A stretch of 64,000 bases of DNA, taken from the NCBI GenBank assembly GCA_031763025.1, contig JASSKH010000011.1, forward strand, positions 12,064,580 through 12,128,579. Reading direction: 5' to 3'. The position numbers were made by a program, and so were the translations under genes. Below, piece by piece: positions 1 to 10,633 of the stretch. Position 1 is the first letter of the stretch. The number at the start of each line of letters is the position of its first letter. This DNA comes from Macrocystis pyrifera. Taxonomy: Eukaryota; Sar; Phaeophyceae; Laminariales; Laminariaceae. The notes beneath the pieces are model-generated. The model searched no databases. It was not told the DNA's origin and worked only from the letters and a program-made list of their open reading frames with translations.

Positions 1-668
1 GATAGCTTCCCACAGGCCGACTGAATGAAGTTGTATGACATTTATTGGCTTCATAATTGAAAGACAATGCAGATTTGAGAGAGTCAATAATTACTTCCAA
101 GAAATAAAAGGCCGACTGCGACCAATAACGGCCCACGACAACGACGGCCTACAACAACAAAGGACAACAGACAGCCTACCCTTCTACACCAGGTCGAAAC
201 AAGACTACAACAGTGATACTATTGACGTCTCCATACCCACAACCCGCTGTACCTTTTTTGCATCCATGCACAGGTCACCCCATAGCGTTCGGGTTCGGGT
301 TCGGATTCGGGTCTCGGGTAGTCAGTGTCTACTGTATAAACATGCTTAGTATCTCCTGCTTGCTGCTATCACTTCATTCTTTTGAAAAGCCACGCAATGA
401 ACAAATAAATAGCGCCAACAACAGCATCATCTTCAACCACGTAAAGTTCTACCTATTACGGAGGACCATAGTATATAGGACCTACGGTACACACAAAACC
501 TTTATATTTACCTATTAATAATCACAATATTTGGTCCTATTTTCTGTGGCCCCCCGTAGTAGCAAGTGTCTACGTCGCGAGAGAATTTTCCACCTCAGTC
601 CAACCTTGTATTAAATTGTAACACCTAGGGAACAGCAGGGCAACCCGTGCCCTGCTCTACAATTAAAG
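1..668. repeat. Dispersed repeat R1, copy 1, interrupted by a MITE
   Basis: From about 85 onward this stretch matches 18530-18900 and 19007-19117 closely: blocks beginning CCAAGAA, GGCCGACTGCGAC, CTACAACAACAAAGGAC and CACCAGGTCGAAACAAGACT recur in the same order. It ends with a block containing AACACCTAGGG and CAGGGCAACC that is also present at about 18487 and 19074. A 105-bp palindromic element sits inside it at 456-559. The short frames here are not convincing genes. The class of the repeat is not recognised. Confidence 0.7.
456..559 (-). mobile_element. MITE-1 copy 1 (105-bp palindromic element)
   Basis: A short non-coding element with long terminal inverted repeats of the form TTACGGRGGACCATAG at one end and its complement at the other, around an AT-rich core. 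It lies in the reverse orientation relative to copies 3, 5, 7, 8 and 9. The right arm has decayed. Flanking TA dinucleotides suggest TA target duplication, as made by Tc1/mariner-type transposases. No transposase is encoded here. Confidence 0.8.
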
Positions 669-1880
669 TTCCCAAGATATTTCTTGAGGGCTCAGGTCTG
701 GGTGGGATCAGCTCTGTGATTCGGGTGGGATGAGGTCTGTGGTTCGGGTGGGATCAGGGTGCCAAACGGGGTCAAGGTGCGACTGCTGTGCGTGTTTTGT
801 GCTGGCCGGGCGGGTGTTGACCAAAGAAACACCCCGAAACTTCAGTCTTATACCAAGCAGTAGGAATTTTCGAGTAGTTGGTAAGCTCTGTTGATGTCGC
901 GGCCAGCGTTTTCTTCAGGTTCTAGGGAAGCACTTGAGGAGGTGTCGATAGGCATCACGACGCTCGTCCAATGGGCACGCCGAAACTGAATCTTGCAAAT
1001 TCAGACGACCGCGTGTTTCAACGGATTGACTACCCCCTCCCTCGACCTGTTTATGGCAGCTCTGTTGACAGGGACACACGATTTGCTTGCAGGCTTTACG
1101 AATAGTGTTGTCGCATAGCAGAAAATTTGGTTCGTTCGGCGTGTGAGGCTGTTTCCTTCCGGAACGTCCGTCGTCAAGCGCGAACGCTGTTGACACTGTC
1201 GGCAGGGTTCACCACGTCGCGAATGTTTTATTGATCTTTTTTGGACGGTTACACACCCATCCCAGCAAACGCCTTCCAGATCACGAATATTTAGACGTCG
1301 GCCACCCGGCGACAGTATGGTCTAAATCATAAAGATCAGGAATCTCGCTGCGTCAAGGATCTAGGTAACGGAAGTGGGGATATATCGGAGACCTGCCCGA
1401 TGTGCAGATGGTTGGCTAAATTCTCGTGCCCAAAGTACAACAGTTTCTTACCCCCTTTACAGGACCGCAGTCCCGTTTTGAGGAACAAACTACTTGGAAT
1501 TTGAGTGGTTTGTGCCCAAAACGGGACTGCAGTCCTAAAAGGGCTTCGGGCAGGTGATATCCTATTAATAGATGACCTAGGTTGTGATTAGGGGGGCTGT
1601 GTGTGCGACTCTCTTTCTCTCTATATATGCAGAACACATGCCGAAACGCCGACTTGTGTCAAGTCCATCACGGCGAGACCGAGGTTGAACAAAGTGACGT
1701 TAGCATAGGGTATCGGCAGACAAACTCTCTGCGACATGATCGCGAAGGGGTCCACGCCAGAAACATTATAACGGTGTCTTTCGTCGTCCTGCTCTCCTGC
1801 AGCTGAAAGACGGACTCGGCCTCGTCATTTTCGACAGTATTACCATTCGTATGCCTGTATTTTCCCGCTCAGTATCAATG
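669..1880. repeat. Segmental duplication, partial unit A
   Basis: Bases 669-1200 match 7975-8300 in unit B and 22575-22900 in unit C: GAGGGCTC followed by GTGGGATCA-like repeats, CGGCCAGCG, then a CTGAATCTTGCAAATTCAG-like block. Bases 1628-1880 match 9093-9360 of unit B: ATGCCGAAACGCCGAC, CCGAGGTTGAACA, GGGTATCGG, CTCGTCATTTTCG. No EsV-1-7 gene is present in this unit. The part that would correspond to it is replaced on the left by dispersed repeat R1. No gene is seen. Confidence 0.65.
1453..1543. mobile_element. MITE-3 copy 1 (91-bp inverted-repeat element)
   Basis: Near-perfect inverted ends: CCGCAGTCCCGTTTTG on the left answers CAAAACGGGACTGCAG on the right. A similar element lies at 47620-47710, and an interrupted copy at 33443-33630. 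No coding capacity. It is probably a miniature inverted-repeat transposon; it could also act as a hairpin RNA if transcribed. Confidence 0.7.
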
Positions 1881-3407
1881 TGTTTCGCGGACTGCATCAT
1901 CGACAGCGGGATCAACACATTGAGAGCCCAGGTATAGCGATCATATATATACATATATATATATAGCCGTTGCAGCATCATCATATATATGTGATCAGCC
2001 GTCTAGTGGGAGCCTGCAGCGGTCCGACTTGGATACCTATTTATATATATACCATGTATTTAACTGTGGAATCAACGAGAGACCAGGGATTGCCGAGCGA
2101 TATTTTTTTCGAGTTGGCCTCAGTGTCGGGCCCTTCGACCTCCAATTCCTCTGCACCGCTTTCGGTTTCTCGAGCGCTCTCTTCGACCGTCCACTTCACG
2201 CCCAACGTTTCCTGAACGCGCGCTCGCCTCAAGCACGACGAGCGTGAGTTTCGCGACTTGCGTATAGTGGTGGTATCTCGTCCTGGAGGAGGGGAACCAC
2301 GCCTGGACCATCGAGGATTGCGACGTGCACCGAGTTTTTGTAAGAGCCCGAATGCCAGTTACTGCCGTATATGCGTTTTTTTCCTTTTTTGTTTGTCAAG
2401 ATCTGTTGTTGTTTGGAAGCTGTCACGGGCCATGGAGTATCGCAGGCTACAGCAAAGCTCCTGCTGTTCTATTTCGATGGGTTGCCGGGGACCAAGAACA
2501 GAAAGCTCGCCACGTTTTTTTTTTTTTTCTTTCGTTTTTTTTTCCCATGTTACTTACTATCTTCGCCCTTCTTTTCTTTCTCCTTCCTACTCTATTTCGG
2601 GGGACCATAGTAAATAGGACCTATGGCACACACAAAAACCGATGTATTTACCTATTCGTACTGACGATACTTGGTCCTATTTACTATGGTCCCCCGTAAT
2701 AGTCGTAACTCGGTTCCGGGGCCACAAAGCAGCGCAGCAGGCTCTTCCCTCCCCACTAGGGTCCGTGTCTTGGCGCTTTTCGTCGCGAGAATACTTTCGG
2801 CCCTTTTTCCCTCGTCGACTATTATCGAATTGCTGCTCTCGGGCAGGACTTCTTTTCACGGCAGTGCTCGGTCAGTCAAAGCCTTCTGTAATAGGTGGAA
2901 GTTGCCCTTGCTGCGAGAGGGACCAATGATAACTCCAAGCGTCTTTACCGCAGCAGGCGCAGACACAACGGACAGTCCGTGGTCACCAATCTGTTCACAC
3001 TAGGGTGACACCGTCGCGGAAATACCAATACATTCCTTCATCATGCTATTGATATATTTGTACCAGGTAGGGGATTGCCGAAGAAATTGGTTGCTGTGAC
3101 TTGGTCTAGAGTCGAGTACGGTTCGTACGTTCATACATATCCTGGCCCATGCTGCTGCCTCCTGTTTCACGCTTCTGAGAACAAACGGTTTCTCTGCGAA
3201 CGTTGACAGCAACCATCCTCTTGCTCTAGCCAAATATGGTAAAACCTGATGTCTTTTTCAATTTTCAATCTCCGGCACTACCACTGCTGTAGCCCTTGAA
3301 ATATGAATCTCTGCGGTATGTAGCGAGTAGCTGCTCGGGGAAATGGAACGCTGATTTATGGTATAAGTCGGATACGTATATACAAAAAACATTGCCGTTT
3401 TGCGCTG
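1881..3407. other. No gene seen
   Basis: Frames in this stretch are short, overlap on both strands and show no recognisable domain. It contains an AT microsatellite near 1945-2055, a T-rich run at about 2514-2550 and one MITE-1 copy at 2595-2700. Confidence 0.6.
2595..2700 (-). mobile_element. MITE-1 copy 2
   Basis: Arms CGGGGGACCATAGTAAATAG and the complement ending ACTATGGTCCCCCGTAA flank the usual core (CACACACAAAAACC, read in the reverse orientation). The size matches the other copies. The first bases are mutated (TTTCG for TTACG). Confidence 0.85.
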
Positions 3408-3512
3408 TTACGGGGGACCATAGTTAATAGAACCAAATATTGTTAGTGAAAATAGCGAAATAAATAGGTTTTGGTGTGTACCTTAGGTCCTATTTGCTAT
3501 GGTCCCCCGTAA
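3408..3512 (+). mobile_element. MITE-1 copy 3
   Basis: A 105-bp palindromic element in the forward orientation (core begins AAATATTGTTAGT and later reads GGTTTTGGTGTGTACC). Its right flank is TA and its left flank is TG, so one side of the target duplication has mutated. Confidence 0.85.
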
Positions 3513-3759
3513 TAGCGGTGCCAATTGTTTGGTATCATATCCAAAACTCGAGCCCGCACATACGCATAACGATCACCATGCCTCTGCTGACTGCTGTTTT
3601 GCGCTACAACGGTCTCGATCTTCTCGGCGGCGAGATAAAACCGTTATTTCAAATTTGTTTGGTCAGAGAGCTATGATACTCGCGCTTCGATCTCGATGAC
3701 ACCTAATCGAGAATGGGTAAAAAAAAAAGCGTATCCTCGATCTCCGGAAGATCCGGAAT

Positions 3760-3991
3760 AGCGTGATTCAGAATTGGCAGTTCTATCCCGATTTTCCAAC
3801 CACGTTAAAGGTTATATCAGAACTACATACTCCATTATACTGTTGGCGCTACTAGATGAGTATCGGGGGGATCGCGATTCAGAATTGGCAGTACTGCTGT
3901 ACAATTCTACCAAAACGAGCTGATCCAAGTCCTGGTATTCCTTTCAAATGTATACTTACGTTCGGATTATTTGCATCCCATCTACTATATG
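3760..3991. repeat. Dispersed repeat R2, partly tandem
   Basis: The block GCGATTCAGAATTGGCAGT occurs almost unchanged twice, at about 3762 and 3870. The second block and what follows (AACGAGCT, CTTACG, TTTGCATC, CCATSTAC) match 17897-18016. No coding sequence is recognised. Confidence 0.5.
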
Positions 3992-4238
3992 ACACGTTCT
4001 ACGATAGAGGTAGCACATTTCCGCTAAAATGTTTTCTGAAAGACGAATCTCCTTAGCCCAAAATCATCGGAATGCCAATCTTGTTTCGAAAGATGACCTT
4101 TTTGTATGCTTGGGTCATGGAATTTATCATCGAGATGCAATTTGATTCTTGCTGAAGTCATTTTCGGGGTGAAGTATGGAGCTCCTCAAGTGAGGAGCCT
4201 CAGAAAATTTAGGGCGAACCCCTACCGGAAAACGCCTC
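3992..4238 (+). mobile_element. MITE-2 copy A (about 250 bp)
   Basis: Related copies lie at 60193-60449 (same strand), 27829-28080 and about 55776-56016 (opposite strand). The ends are inverted: CGTTCTACGATAGAGG on the left and CCTACCGGAAAACGCCTC on the right. Shared inner blocks include AATCATCGGAATGCC, GATGCAATTTGATT and GGAGCCTCAGAAAATTTAGG. No coding capacity. Confidence 0.75.
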
Positions 4239-4593
4239 GTATACAGTCAATACCAGGCGCCATAGGTACGCCTTAGTTTTGTTCGACCTCTCGTACAGAG
4301 TAGTATCGAATTTGAACAGTACGAACCCCTGCCCTGTCCTATCCGAAACGTGGCTGCCGGCACCGGCGCGGGGGCCCTTGTACCATGGTATTGTGCTTTG
4401 CGCGCGTGTTTTGGAGATCTTGCTTGCATTGTGTTTCGCACGCACACCGTGCTCCAGAAGACCAGTAACGATTTTGTGTGGTGGACGCTAAAATCGTGAT
4501 AGATGCCTTTTTGTTTTGTTATGTTTTCCCTGTGAAGCACCAAAGAGGTGAACTTTCTTTCGCCGCTTAGATACCAATGTGGCGATGAGTCTA

Positions 4594-4680
4594 TTACGGG
4601 GGACCGTAGTAAATAGGACCTACGGTACGCACTAAAACCTATATATATAGTCCTATTTACTACAGTATGGTTCCCCGTAA
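4594..4680 (-). mobile_element. MITE-1 copy 4, internally deleted
   Basis: Both terminal arms are present (TTACGGGGGACCGTAGTAAA, and a right arm ending TCCCCGTAA), but the core is shortened, giving about 87 bp instead of 105. Confidence 0.8.
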
Positions 4681-4682
4681 GA

Positions 4683-5820
4683 GTCTCTTACATATGTCCC
4701 GGTTGGTCTTGTCATGTGGTCTTTTGCTTGTCTCGGTTGGTCTTGTCTATCCCGGCTGACTGATTGCACCAGATGATGTGGAACGTTTCGCGCTTTTCAC
4801 TGGATGGCCTTGGACGTGGCGTTGCAGACTGCGGCTTAACCTGATTGACCCATGCCCTGTGTGATCTCCCTAACCCAATTTCGGCGCGTCTCGCACCCGA
4901 GTAGTTATACAGTAGCTACATCAGGGGGGCGGATCTAAATCCCGGACCGCCCCCCCCCCCCCCCTCCTTCCTATAGTGGAGGGCCGAAGGGTACATAGTA
5001 CCAGTATCTATACGTATACGTCGATTGTTTTGTTCTTGTTTTCTCCATGTTTTTTTTTTTTTTTGGTTTCTCACACGAACGGCTTGTTCCACGCCTGCAG
5101 ACGCTTGCTCTATGTAGGTGCCTCTGGCCTCTGCTATTGCTTGGCTTTCAACGTTCTCGTTCTCGTTTTGCTTTTCGTACGTGTGTAGGTATGCCGAGTG
5201 TGTGCTTCGGAATTCAAGGTGAAAACGCCAGGAAGCAAAACACGTAAAATATGTTTACGACGACACTGACTACACTGAATTACGCACGCATGTGTTGCGG
5301 GCACTTGGAAGTATGTGGGACTCCAGTAGCTACGGTTCTTGATACAGCCAAGCTTAGACGCTGAACGCGAGAAGGGAATTGGATAAGAGCTCCTGAGTAG
5401 CTACTCACACAGTACTATTACAGGATTAGCTCGCTACAGTACTGTAGTCAGGTTCGAGAACGTGTGCGTGCAGACTACGCACAGGAGTACAGCAGTAGTG
5501 GTCTGGTCCCTCTATAGTGCCGGTTGAGTAGCGCCGGCTGCCCGCCATGCAGTGCCTGCGGAACCGCTTGGCACGTGTGGGATTCGCCAGCGTGGCAGTG
5601 TGCGTAGGGATTGGTGCCGGTTGATTGCCGCTAGACTGCCGGTTTTGTTGGCTGGCGCTTATATACCGGCACTACTAGAAGTACCGTTGCTGTATTTACA
5701 TATTGGAACGCTGGAAGGGAATGGTGCCCTCCCTGTCTGAGGTGCCAATACTGGAGCCGAGGTGGAATGAAGATGGTGATAGGTTTCTTAGTTCAATAGG
5801 TTTATGGCTAACTACGTAGA
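4683..5820. other. Intergenic, no gene seen
   Basis: The frames are short and unsupported. It contains a C-run near 4951-4964 and a T-run near 5049-5065. Part of the region is shared with unit C. Nothing recognisable as an RNA gene was found. Confidence 0.5.
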
Positions 5821-6095
5821 AGGAAATCATTCGGCGAAGGCAAGTGCTGTGCCGTGGTTCGAACGATTGACCTGCGATTGTTTCTCGGGGGCTCCGCGCC
5901 TAAAGAGCTTCATTGCATAAGCGCAAAATACGATGGTACAGTTAGCTGCTGCTGGAAGATATTTAATCCACCATTTTTTGCCAATGGTTCCGCGAATGGC
6001 AGGTGTGTATCAAGTCAACCGAACTCGTCCTTGCTGTGCTCCACATCCAGCTCTAATCTGCCCGAGGCGTTTCGTCTCCCCGGCCTGCCACGAGA
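5821..6095 (+). promoter_or_regulatory. Conserved upstream block of the EsV-1-7 gene
   Basis: About 275 bp directly upstream of the EsV-1-7 start match 20705-20978 upstream of the pseudogene copy (GATTGACCTGYGATTGTTTC, AAAGAGCTTCATTGCA, TTTTTTGCCAATGGTTCCGC, CCTTGCTGTGCTCCACATCC). It probably holds the promoter and 5' UTR. An untranslated or short coding upstream exon is possible, since GT-AG signals are present; no specific promoter motif is claimed. Confidence 0.4.
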
Positions 6096-7442
6096 ATGCG
6101 GCGTTGCTCCCATGGCTCCTGCACAATGAAACCGAGTTTCAACTTCGAGGGCAGCAAGGCGGGGGTGTATTGCAGCCAGCATGCTTGGGACGGCATGGTG
6201 AACGTCTTAAGAAGCCATTGCTCACATGACTCTTGCGCCAAGACACCTAGCTTCAATGTCCAGGGCAGCAAGAAGCCGGTGTATTGCCGCGAGCATGCTG
6301 GGGACGGCATGGTCAACGTCCGCACCCCGCATTGCTCACACGAGTCTTGCACTAGGGGACCGAACTTCAATTTCGAAGGCTTCAAGAAGGCGGCATACTG
6401 CAAGCAACACGCCGAGGACGGAATGGTAGAGGTCTGCAGCAAGCCTTGCTCCCATGACTCCTGCACAGCGAGGCCGAACTACAACGTCTTGGGCAGCAAG
6501 GTGGCGGTGTATTGCAAGAAGCATGCCGAAAAGGGTATGGTGAACGTCCGAAACAAGCATTGCTTGCATGATGCTTGCGCGAAGAACCCGAGCTATAATG
6601 TCGAGGGCAGCAAGATGGGGGTGTACTGCAGTCAACATGCTAAAACGGGTATGGTGGACGTGCGCAGCCCGCGTTGTTTGCACGACTCTTGCAAAAGGGG
6701 TCCGAGCTTCAATGTCGAGGGCAAGAAGGCTGCGTACTGCAAGCAGCATGCCGAAGACGGAATGGTAAATGTCTGCGTCAAGCCTTGCTCCTATGAATCC
6801 TGCACCACGAGGCCCAACTATAATGTCGTGGGCAGCAAGACGGCGGAGTATTGCCGCGAGCATGCTGGGGACAATATGGTGGACGTCCGTAATAAGCGTT
6901 GCTTACACGACTCATGCATGAAGTGCCCGAGCTTTAATGTCGAGGGCAGCAAGAAGGCGGCATACTGCCGTCAGCACGCTGCGGACGGTATGGTGGACGT
7001 TATCAGCAAGCGTTGCAAACATGACGATTGCACTAGGGGCCCGTACTTTAATGTCGAGGGCAGCAAGACGGGGGCGTACTGTAGTCACCATGCTGAAACC
7101 GGTATGGTGGACGTCCGCAACAGGAGTTGCTCACACGAGTCTTGCACTAGGCGGCCGGCATGGGGTATTCTTACTGATGGTGTGGCCATTACTTGTGCCC
7201 GTCATAAGAGCGATGTCTTGGGGACTCCGGTGGTCAACTTTGAGGCAACGTGCAAGTTCCAGCGTTGCAAGAAAAAATCGCGCTGGGGGCTCGATGGGAA
7301 GCAGCCTACTCACTGCCTTGATCACGGCCCGCTCCAGGGTGGGCTAGTCCGTACTATCGGGACGAATGGTACACAGAGGGCTAATAGCCGCCGGCCTTCG
7401 TACGGCCCCGTAAAGGGCCCCTCTTTTCGCTCAAGAGCATAG
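6096..7442 (+). CDS. EsV-1-7 repeat protein, 11 repeats
   Basis: A single open frame of 448 residues. It is made almost wholly of EsV-1-7 repeats of the form C-X4-C-X16-C-X2-H-X12, starting at residue 4. Repeats 1-9 share the core P-x-F/Y-N-V-x-G-S-K and end H-A-x-D/T-G-M-V-x-V. Repeat 6 has X15 in place of X16. Repeat 10 (TRRPAWGILTDG) and repeat 11 (SRWGLDGKQPTHCLDH) form a distinct C-terminal pair with a 15-residue linker, then a basic tail of about 50 residues. The Cys/His spacing suggests small metal-binding modules. The family is named after an Ectocarpus virus protein, and the brown algal developmental regulator IMMEDIATE UPRIGHT belongs to it; the molecular role is unknown. No signal peptide or membrane segment is seen. 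The ATG is kept because the same ATG and upstream sequence occur in the paralogue at 20979. Confidence 0.85.
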   Translation: MRRCSHGSCTMKPSFNFEGSKAGVYCSQHAWDGMVNVLRSHCSHDSCAKTPSFNVQGSKKPVYCREHAGDGMVNVRTPHCSHESCTRGPNFNFEGFKKAAYCKQHAEDGMVEVCSKPCSHDSCTARPNYNVLGSKVAVYCKKHAEKGMVNVRNKHCLHDACAKNPSYNVEGSKMGVYCSQHAKTGMVDVRSPRCLHDSCKRGPSFNVEGKKAAYCKQHAEDGMVNVCVKPCSYESCTTRPNYNVVGSKTAEYCREHAGDNMVDVRNKRCLHDSCMKCPSFNVEGSKKAAYCRQHAADGMVDVISKRCKHDDCTRGPYFNVEGSKTGAYCSHHAETGMVDVRNRSCSHESCTRRPAWGILTDGVAITCARHKSDVLGTPVVNFEATCKFQRCKKKSRWGLDGKQPTHCLDHGPLQGGLVRTIGTNGTQRANSRRPSYGPVKGPSFRSRA

Positions 7443-10277
7443 AGTTCCTTGTGAAACCTTTCGAACTAAAGTCTAGAGTATTTGGTAGCTACAGTCCGGT
7501 CATCCGTGGAGGCGTTCGATTGTGGGGGGGAAATAATGGCCTCTGCAGTCGGGCCTTATGGTCGCTTGAAGGGCCTGCAATGACGTTTGCCTTATTTGTC
7601 AAATTCCCGCTATAGACAGGTGTCGGCTATCTGATATTTTGATGCCTTACGCACCTGGTTTGGTGTGAGGCATTCAAAGAGGCGTGCGAGGTATGGTCTA
7701 TAGTCTAAGGCTAGGGTACGCCGTAGCACAAGTCATCGGTAGCTTTCTGATACTTAGGTGGTCCTTGTGTGGGGAGCTTAATGTATTTTCTTGCCATCCG
7801 GTCGCTATTTACGCGTCGCTATATCACGGATTGTAGGCTACCACTTACTCGACACCCCGTTTGGTGGGTTGGTGCGCAGTGCATGGTGCTTTTCCTACAG
7901 CACAGCGCATCAATTTGTGTCGGCGTTGGGTCCGGGTGATTCGTGAGCCCTGCCGGCGGCGAAGCGTATCCCCAATGTCAGTTTGGAGGGCTCGGGTCTC
8001 GGCGGGATCCGGTCGGTGGTCCATGTGTGATTAGGTTTGTGTGGGATTAGGAATCCAAGCGGGAGAAAGTGCAAATGTGCGTGAATGTGTGGTGAAGTCA
8101 CCCAAAAAAGATCCCCAATTCAGTATTAATAGTTGAACCATCAATGGGAATTGCGTACGCAAGAGTCGGCAAGCGCTACTGATGTCACGGCCAGCGATTG
8201 TTGGGTTCCTACGGGAGCATCCGGAGAAACGTGGGTGACCATTACGACCCCCGCCCTGAATCTCGCAAATTCAGGCGACCACTTTCAACCAATCGACTTT
8301 GCCCGTGTTGCCTTCTTTATGGCTGCTGTATCAAGAGGGACGTAGGATAGCTTGCCAGAGTTTACATGTCATCACCATTTTCGTCCCCGGTTCGTTGGAG
8401 TTGTAGATGCATGCACATATTTCTGAACCGGGGATGGGGCGTTATCTCCCCGGGTGCGGCGGTAAAGCTCGACGTGTTTCTCCGAAGGGCAATTTTCGCC
8501 GCGCGCCCCGTGCTCTCCCATGGGACGAGGGCGGGCGAGGGGCCCTTCTCGACCAATGGGAACCGAGGCTCGGAAAACTCTGGATTGAAAGTAATTTGCC
8601 TGTTTTACGTAATATGTTGTGTTTTTTTTTTTCGTGTAGCAGTATGTACTACTCGTCCACCGCTTGAAGCTGTTCCCTTCCAGCACATACTGGCGTCGAA
8701 TGCAAAAGCTGTTGAACATTTTGGCGGGAGTGTGCACGCCGCGACCGCATGTCGCTAGCACCACAAACCGCCTTCGGCGCTGACACAAGGCTGTCCTGTC
8801 CTGTCCTGTCCTGTTTTTTTTTTTTTTTTTTTTTTTCCGCCAGGTGTCCGCAGATCGCACAAATCACCTATCCCCGGTTGCATGATGTGAATCTTCAGGG
8901 CAGACATATTCCTGATTTCTAGGATCTAGCTCCTATTGCCGCCGAATATTCTGCACGATCTCGAACACTCAAGATTCCTGGGTTGGATCTGAGCTGTACA
9001 GATCCTGCACAATGTTTGTAAACGGCAGGCGAGGATCAAGGTGATCTAAATGATCTGCATATATAGATCGCGATCTACTCGACGTGTACGAGTATCCATG
9101 CGGAACGTATGCCGAAACGCCGACATACAGTAGTTCACGTCCGCCATGTCCGTGCCGAGGTTGAACAGGGGCGTTTTTGATAGGGTATCGGTAGCCAACC
9201 TACTGCGGCGTACATGATGACCAAGGTCCTCTTGAAAACATTCAGGACCCTTGGTCATGCTACTGTCCTGCTCAGACAGCTACTACAACGCTGATTCGGT
9301 CCCGTCATTTTCGGTAGCGTTGCCACATGCGTGTGTTTTCCTCTCCGTGACCGCCTTCCTGATGTTTGCAGAGCTAGCTACACGTCAATGGCGTACTACA
9401 CGCCTAGCCGCCTACCGCAGCCGTTCCCTCTGCCGTCCAGCTTCACCTGTCGCGGCCCGTCTAGTCGCGCTCCACGACCGTCCCTTCCCCTCCTGGGCAA
9501 GCGCTCCCTCTCCCTCCCGGGGTGGGACTTCGTGCACGTGCAAGTTTCGACGGTTTGCCTTTTCGCGTATTTTAAACGGTACGCCGGACAACTATATACT
9601 GCTGTACAGCACTGCAACTACGGTACTCACATAAATCATCTACACTACAGCACACACGGGACAGAGTACCACAGCGACAGTGGTAGCACCTGTTGATGCA
9701 TCCAGTCGCGTTCCCATTACACCCGCCCTCGCTCGGCAGCGGCTCGATGCTCCTCGCGTCCTCGCGGCGCCTGCGGGCCCGTTGTGCTTGCCCTTGCTAT
9801 TGCTGTCTGAAATGCCGTCTGTCGAAATTGGGGTCAGGGCAGCCCAAGGATTCTGGTCTCGACATACATGCGGAAGATAGAGCACAAGGGATACTAAACA
9901 CAGGGTGGGCACCAGAAGTCCAGAGGTGTAGTTCATGCGGTTCCCATTTCTGCGCAGCAGCATTGACGCGGAGCAGCCGCGATGCTGCCCTGCAACCGTG
10001 ACACAGCCCTGTGTGCGGGAGGGTGACCCGGCGTCCATTCTGCTACCTGTGTTGAACTTGTGGTCCGCCCGAGGGCCGCTGTGCGGAGGGTCGGCGGACT
10101 CTGATGCGAGGTTTTGTATTTTGGGTGGTGGATGTTTCTTGCTTCGGAGATCATCGCGGTCTTACGTAGATCCACCTGACGCAACTACGAATGGAGTCCC
10201 TGAAAAAAACGCCGTTGGAATTAGAAACCCTCGCGTTCGCTGGTACTTCTATTCTGCACCTTGTCTGTGTCTGTATC
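7443..10277. other. Intergenic, no gene seen
   Basis: The first part belongs to duplication unit B. It has a CCTGT tandem run (8792-8813) followed by a T-run (8814-8836), and a short inverted repeat around 9221-9258 (ATGACCAAGGTCCT against GGACCCTTGGTCAT). No domain was recognised in any frame. The copia left LTR begins at 10278. Confidence 0.5.
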
Positions 10278-10556
10278 TATTGATTATGCTCAGAAACACG
10301 ACGGAGACGTTACATCTAATATTAGGGAGTTCCATATATTGACATAAGATTATAGGAGAGGGATATTTAGTCGGATATTCGGGGGGGATAAACGGGAGGT
10401 TTATTCCCGCGTCATGTTGGATAATAACCTGCATACGATGCATGAGCTGTCACTCGACAGCTCGGATATAATGTAAGAGGAGTTCCGTGTTACTGTCTGG
10501 AGTCAACCACGCGTTCCCCTACTAGCTGCGCCTATGCCTTTAGAGATCAATCAACA
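10278..10556 (+). repeat. Copia-1 left (5') LTR
   Basis: 279 bp, matching 16762-17040 with five differences. It contains a GC-poor core and, near its end, a TCACTCGACAGCTCGG block. It would carry the promoter of the element; no TATA box is clear. Confidence 0.93.
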
Positions 10557-10564
10557 CACTAGTG
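10557..10564 (+). other. Palindrome CACTAGTG directly after the 5' LTR
   Basis: This is where a primer binding site is expected. It is not the usual copia Met-tRNA complement (TGGTATCAGAGC). Copia-2 has CGCTAGCG in the same place. The first base directly follows the LTR terminus AATCAACA. Whether it is part of a primer site or a dimerisation hairpin cannot be told. Confidence 0.4.
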
Positions 10565-10633
10565 AGAGTCCGGCGATCTTCTATTGGCAAGCGTAGCCAA
10601 GGCCAACCTAGAGCGGTGGGAACCTGCTTCGGC

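Larger units (their letters stand above)
4240..9400. repeat. Segmental duplication, unit B (with the intact EsV-1-7 gene)
   Basis: It aligns in order with unit C (about 19118-25330). Matching blocks: 4245-4480 with 19118-19325; 5080-5210 with 19895-19990 (TATGTAGGTGCCTC, TTTTCAAC-like); 5820-7440 with 20705-22090 (the EsV-1-7 gene and its upstream 250 bp); 7980-8300 with 22585-22900; 8368-8870 with 24785-25260. The units are diverged by many substitutions and indels. Copia-1 and repeat R1 separate them. Confidence 0.75.

Noticed and set aside
9680-10342. Several overlapping frames of 60-135 codons on both strands before Copia-1
   Set aside because: None shows a domain, and the last of them runs into the LTR.
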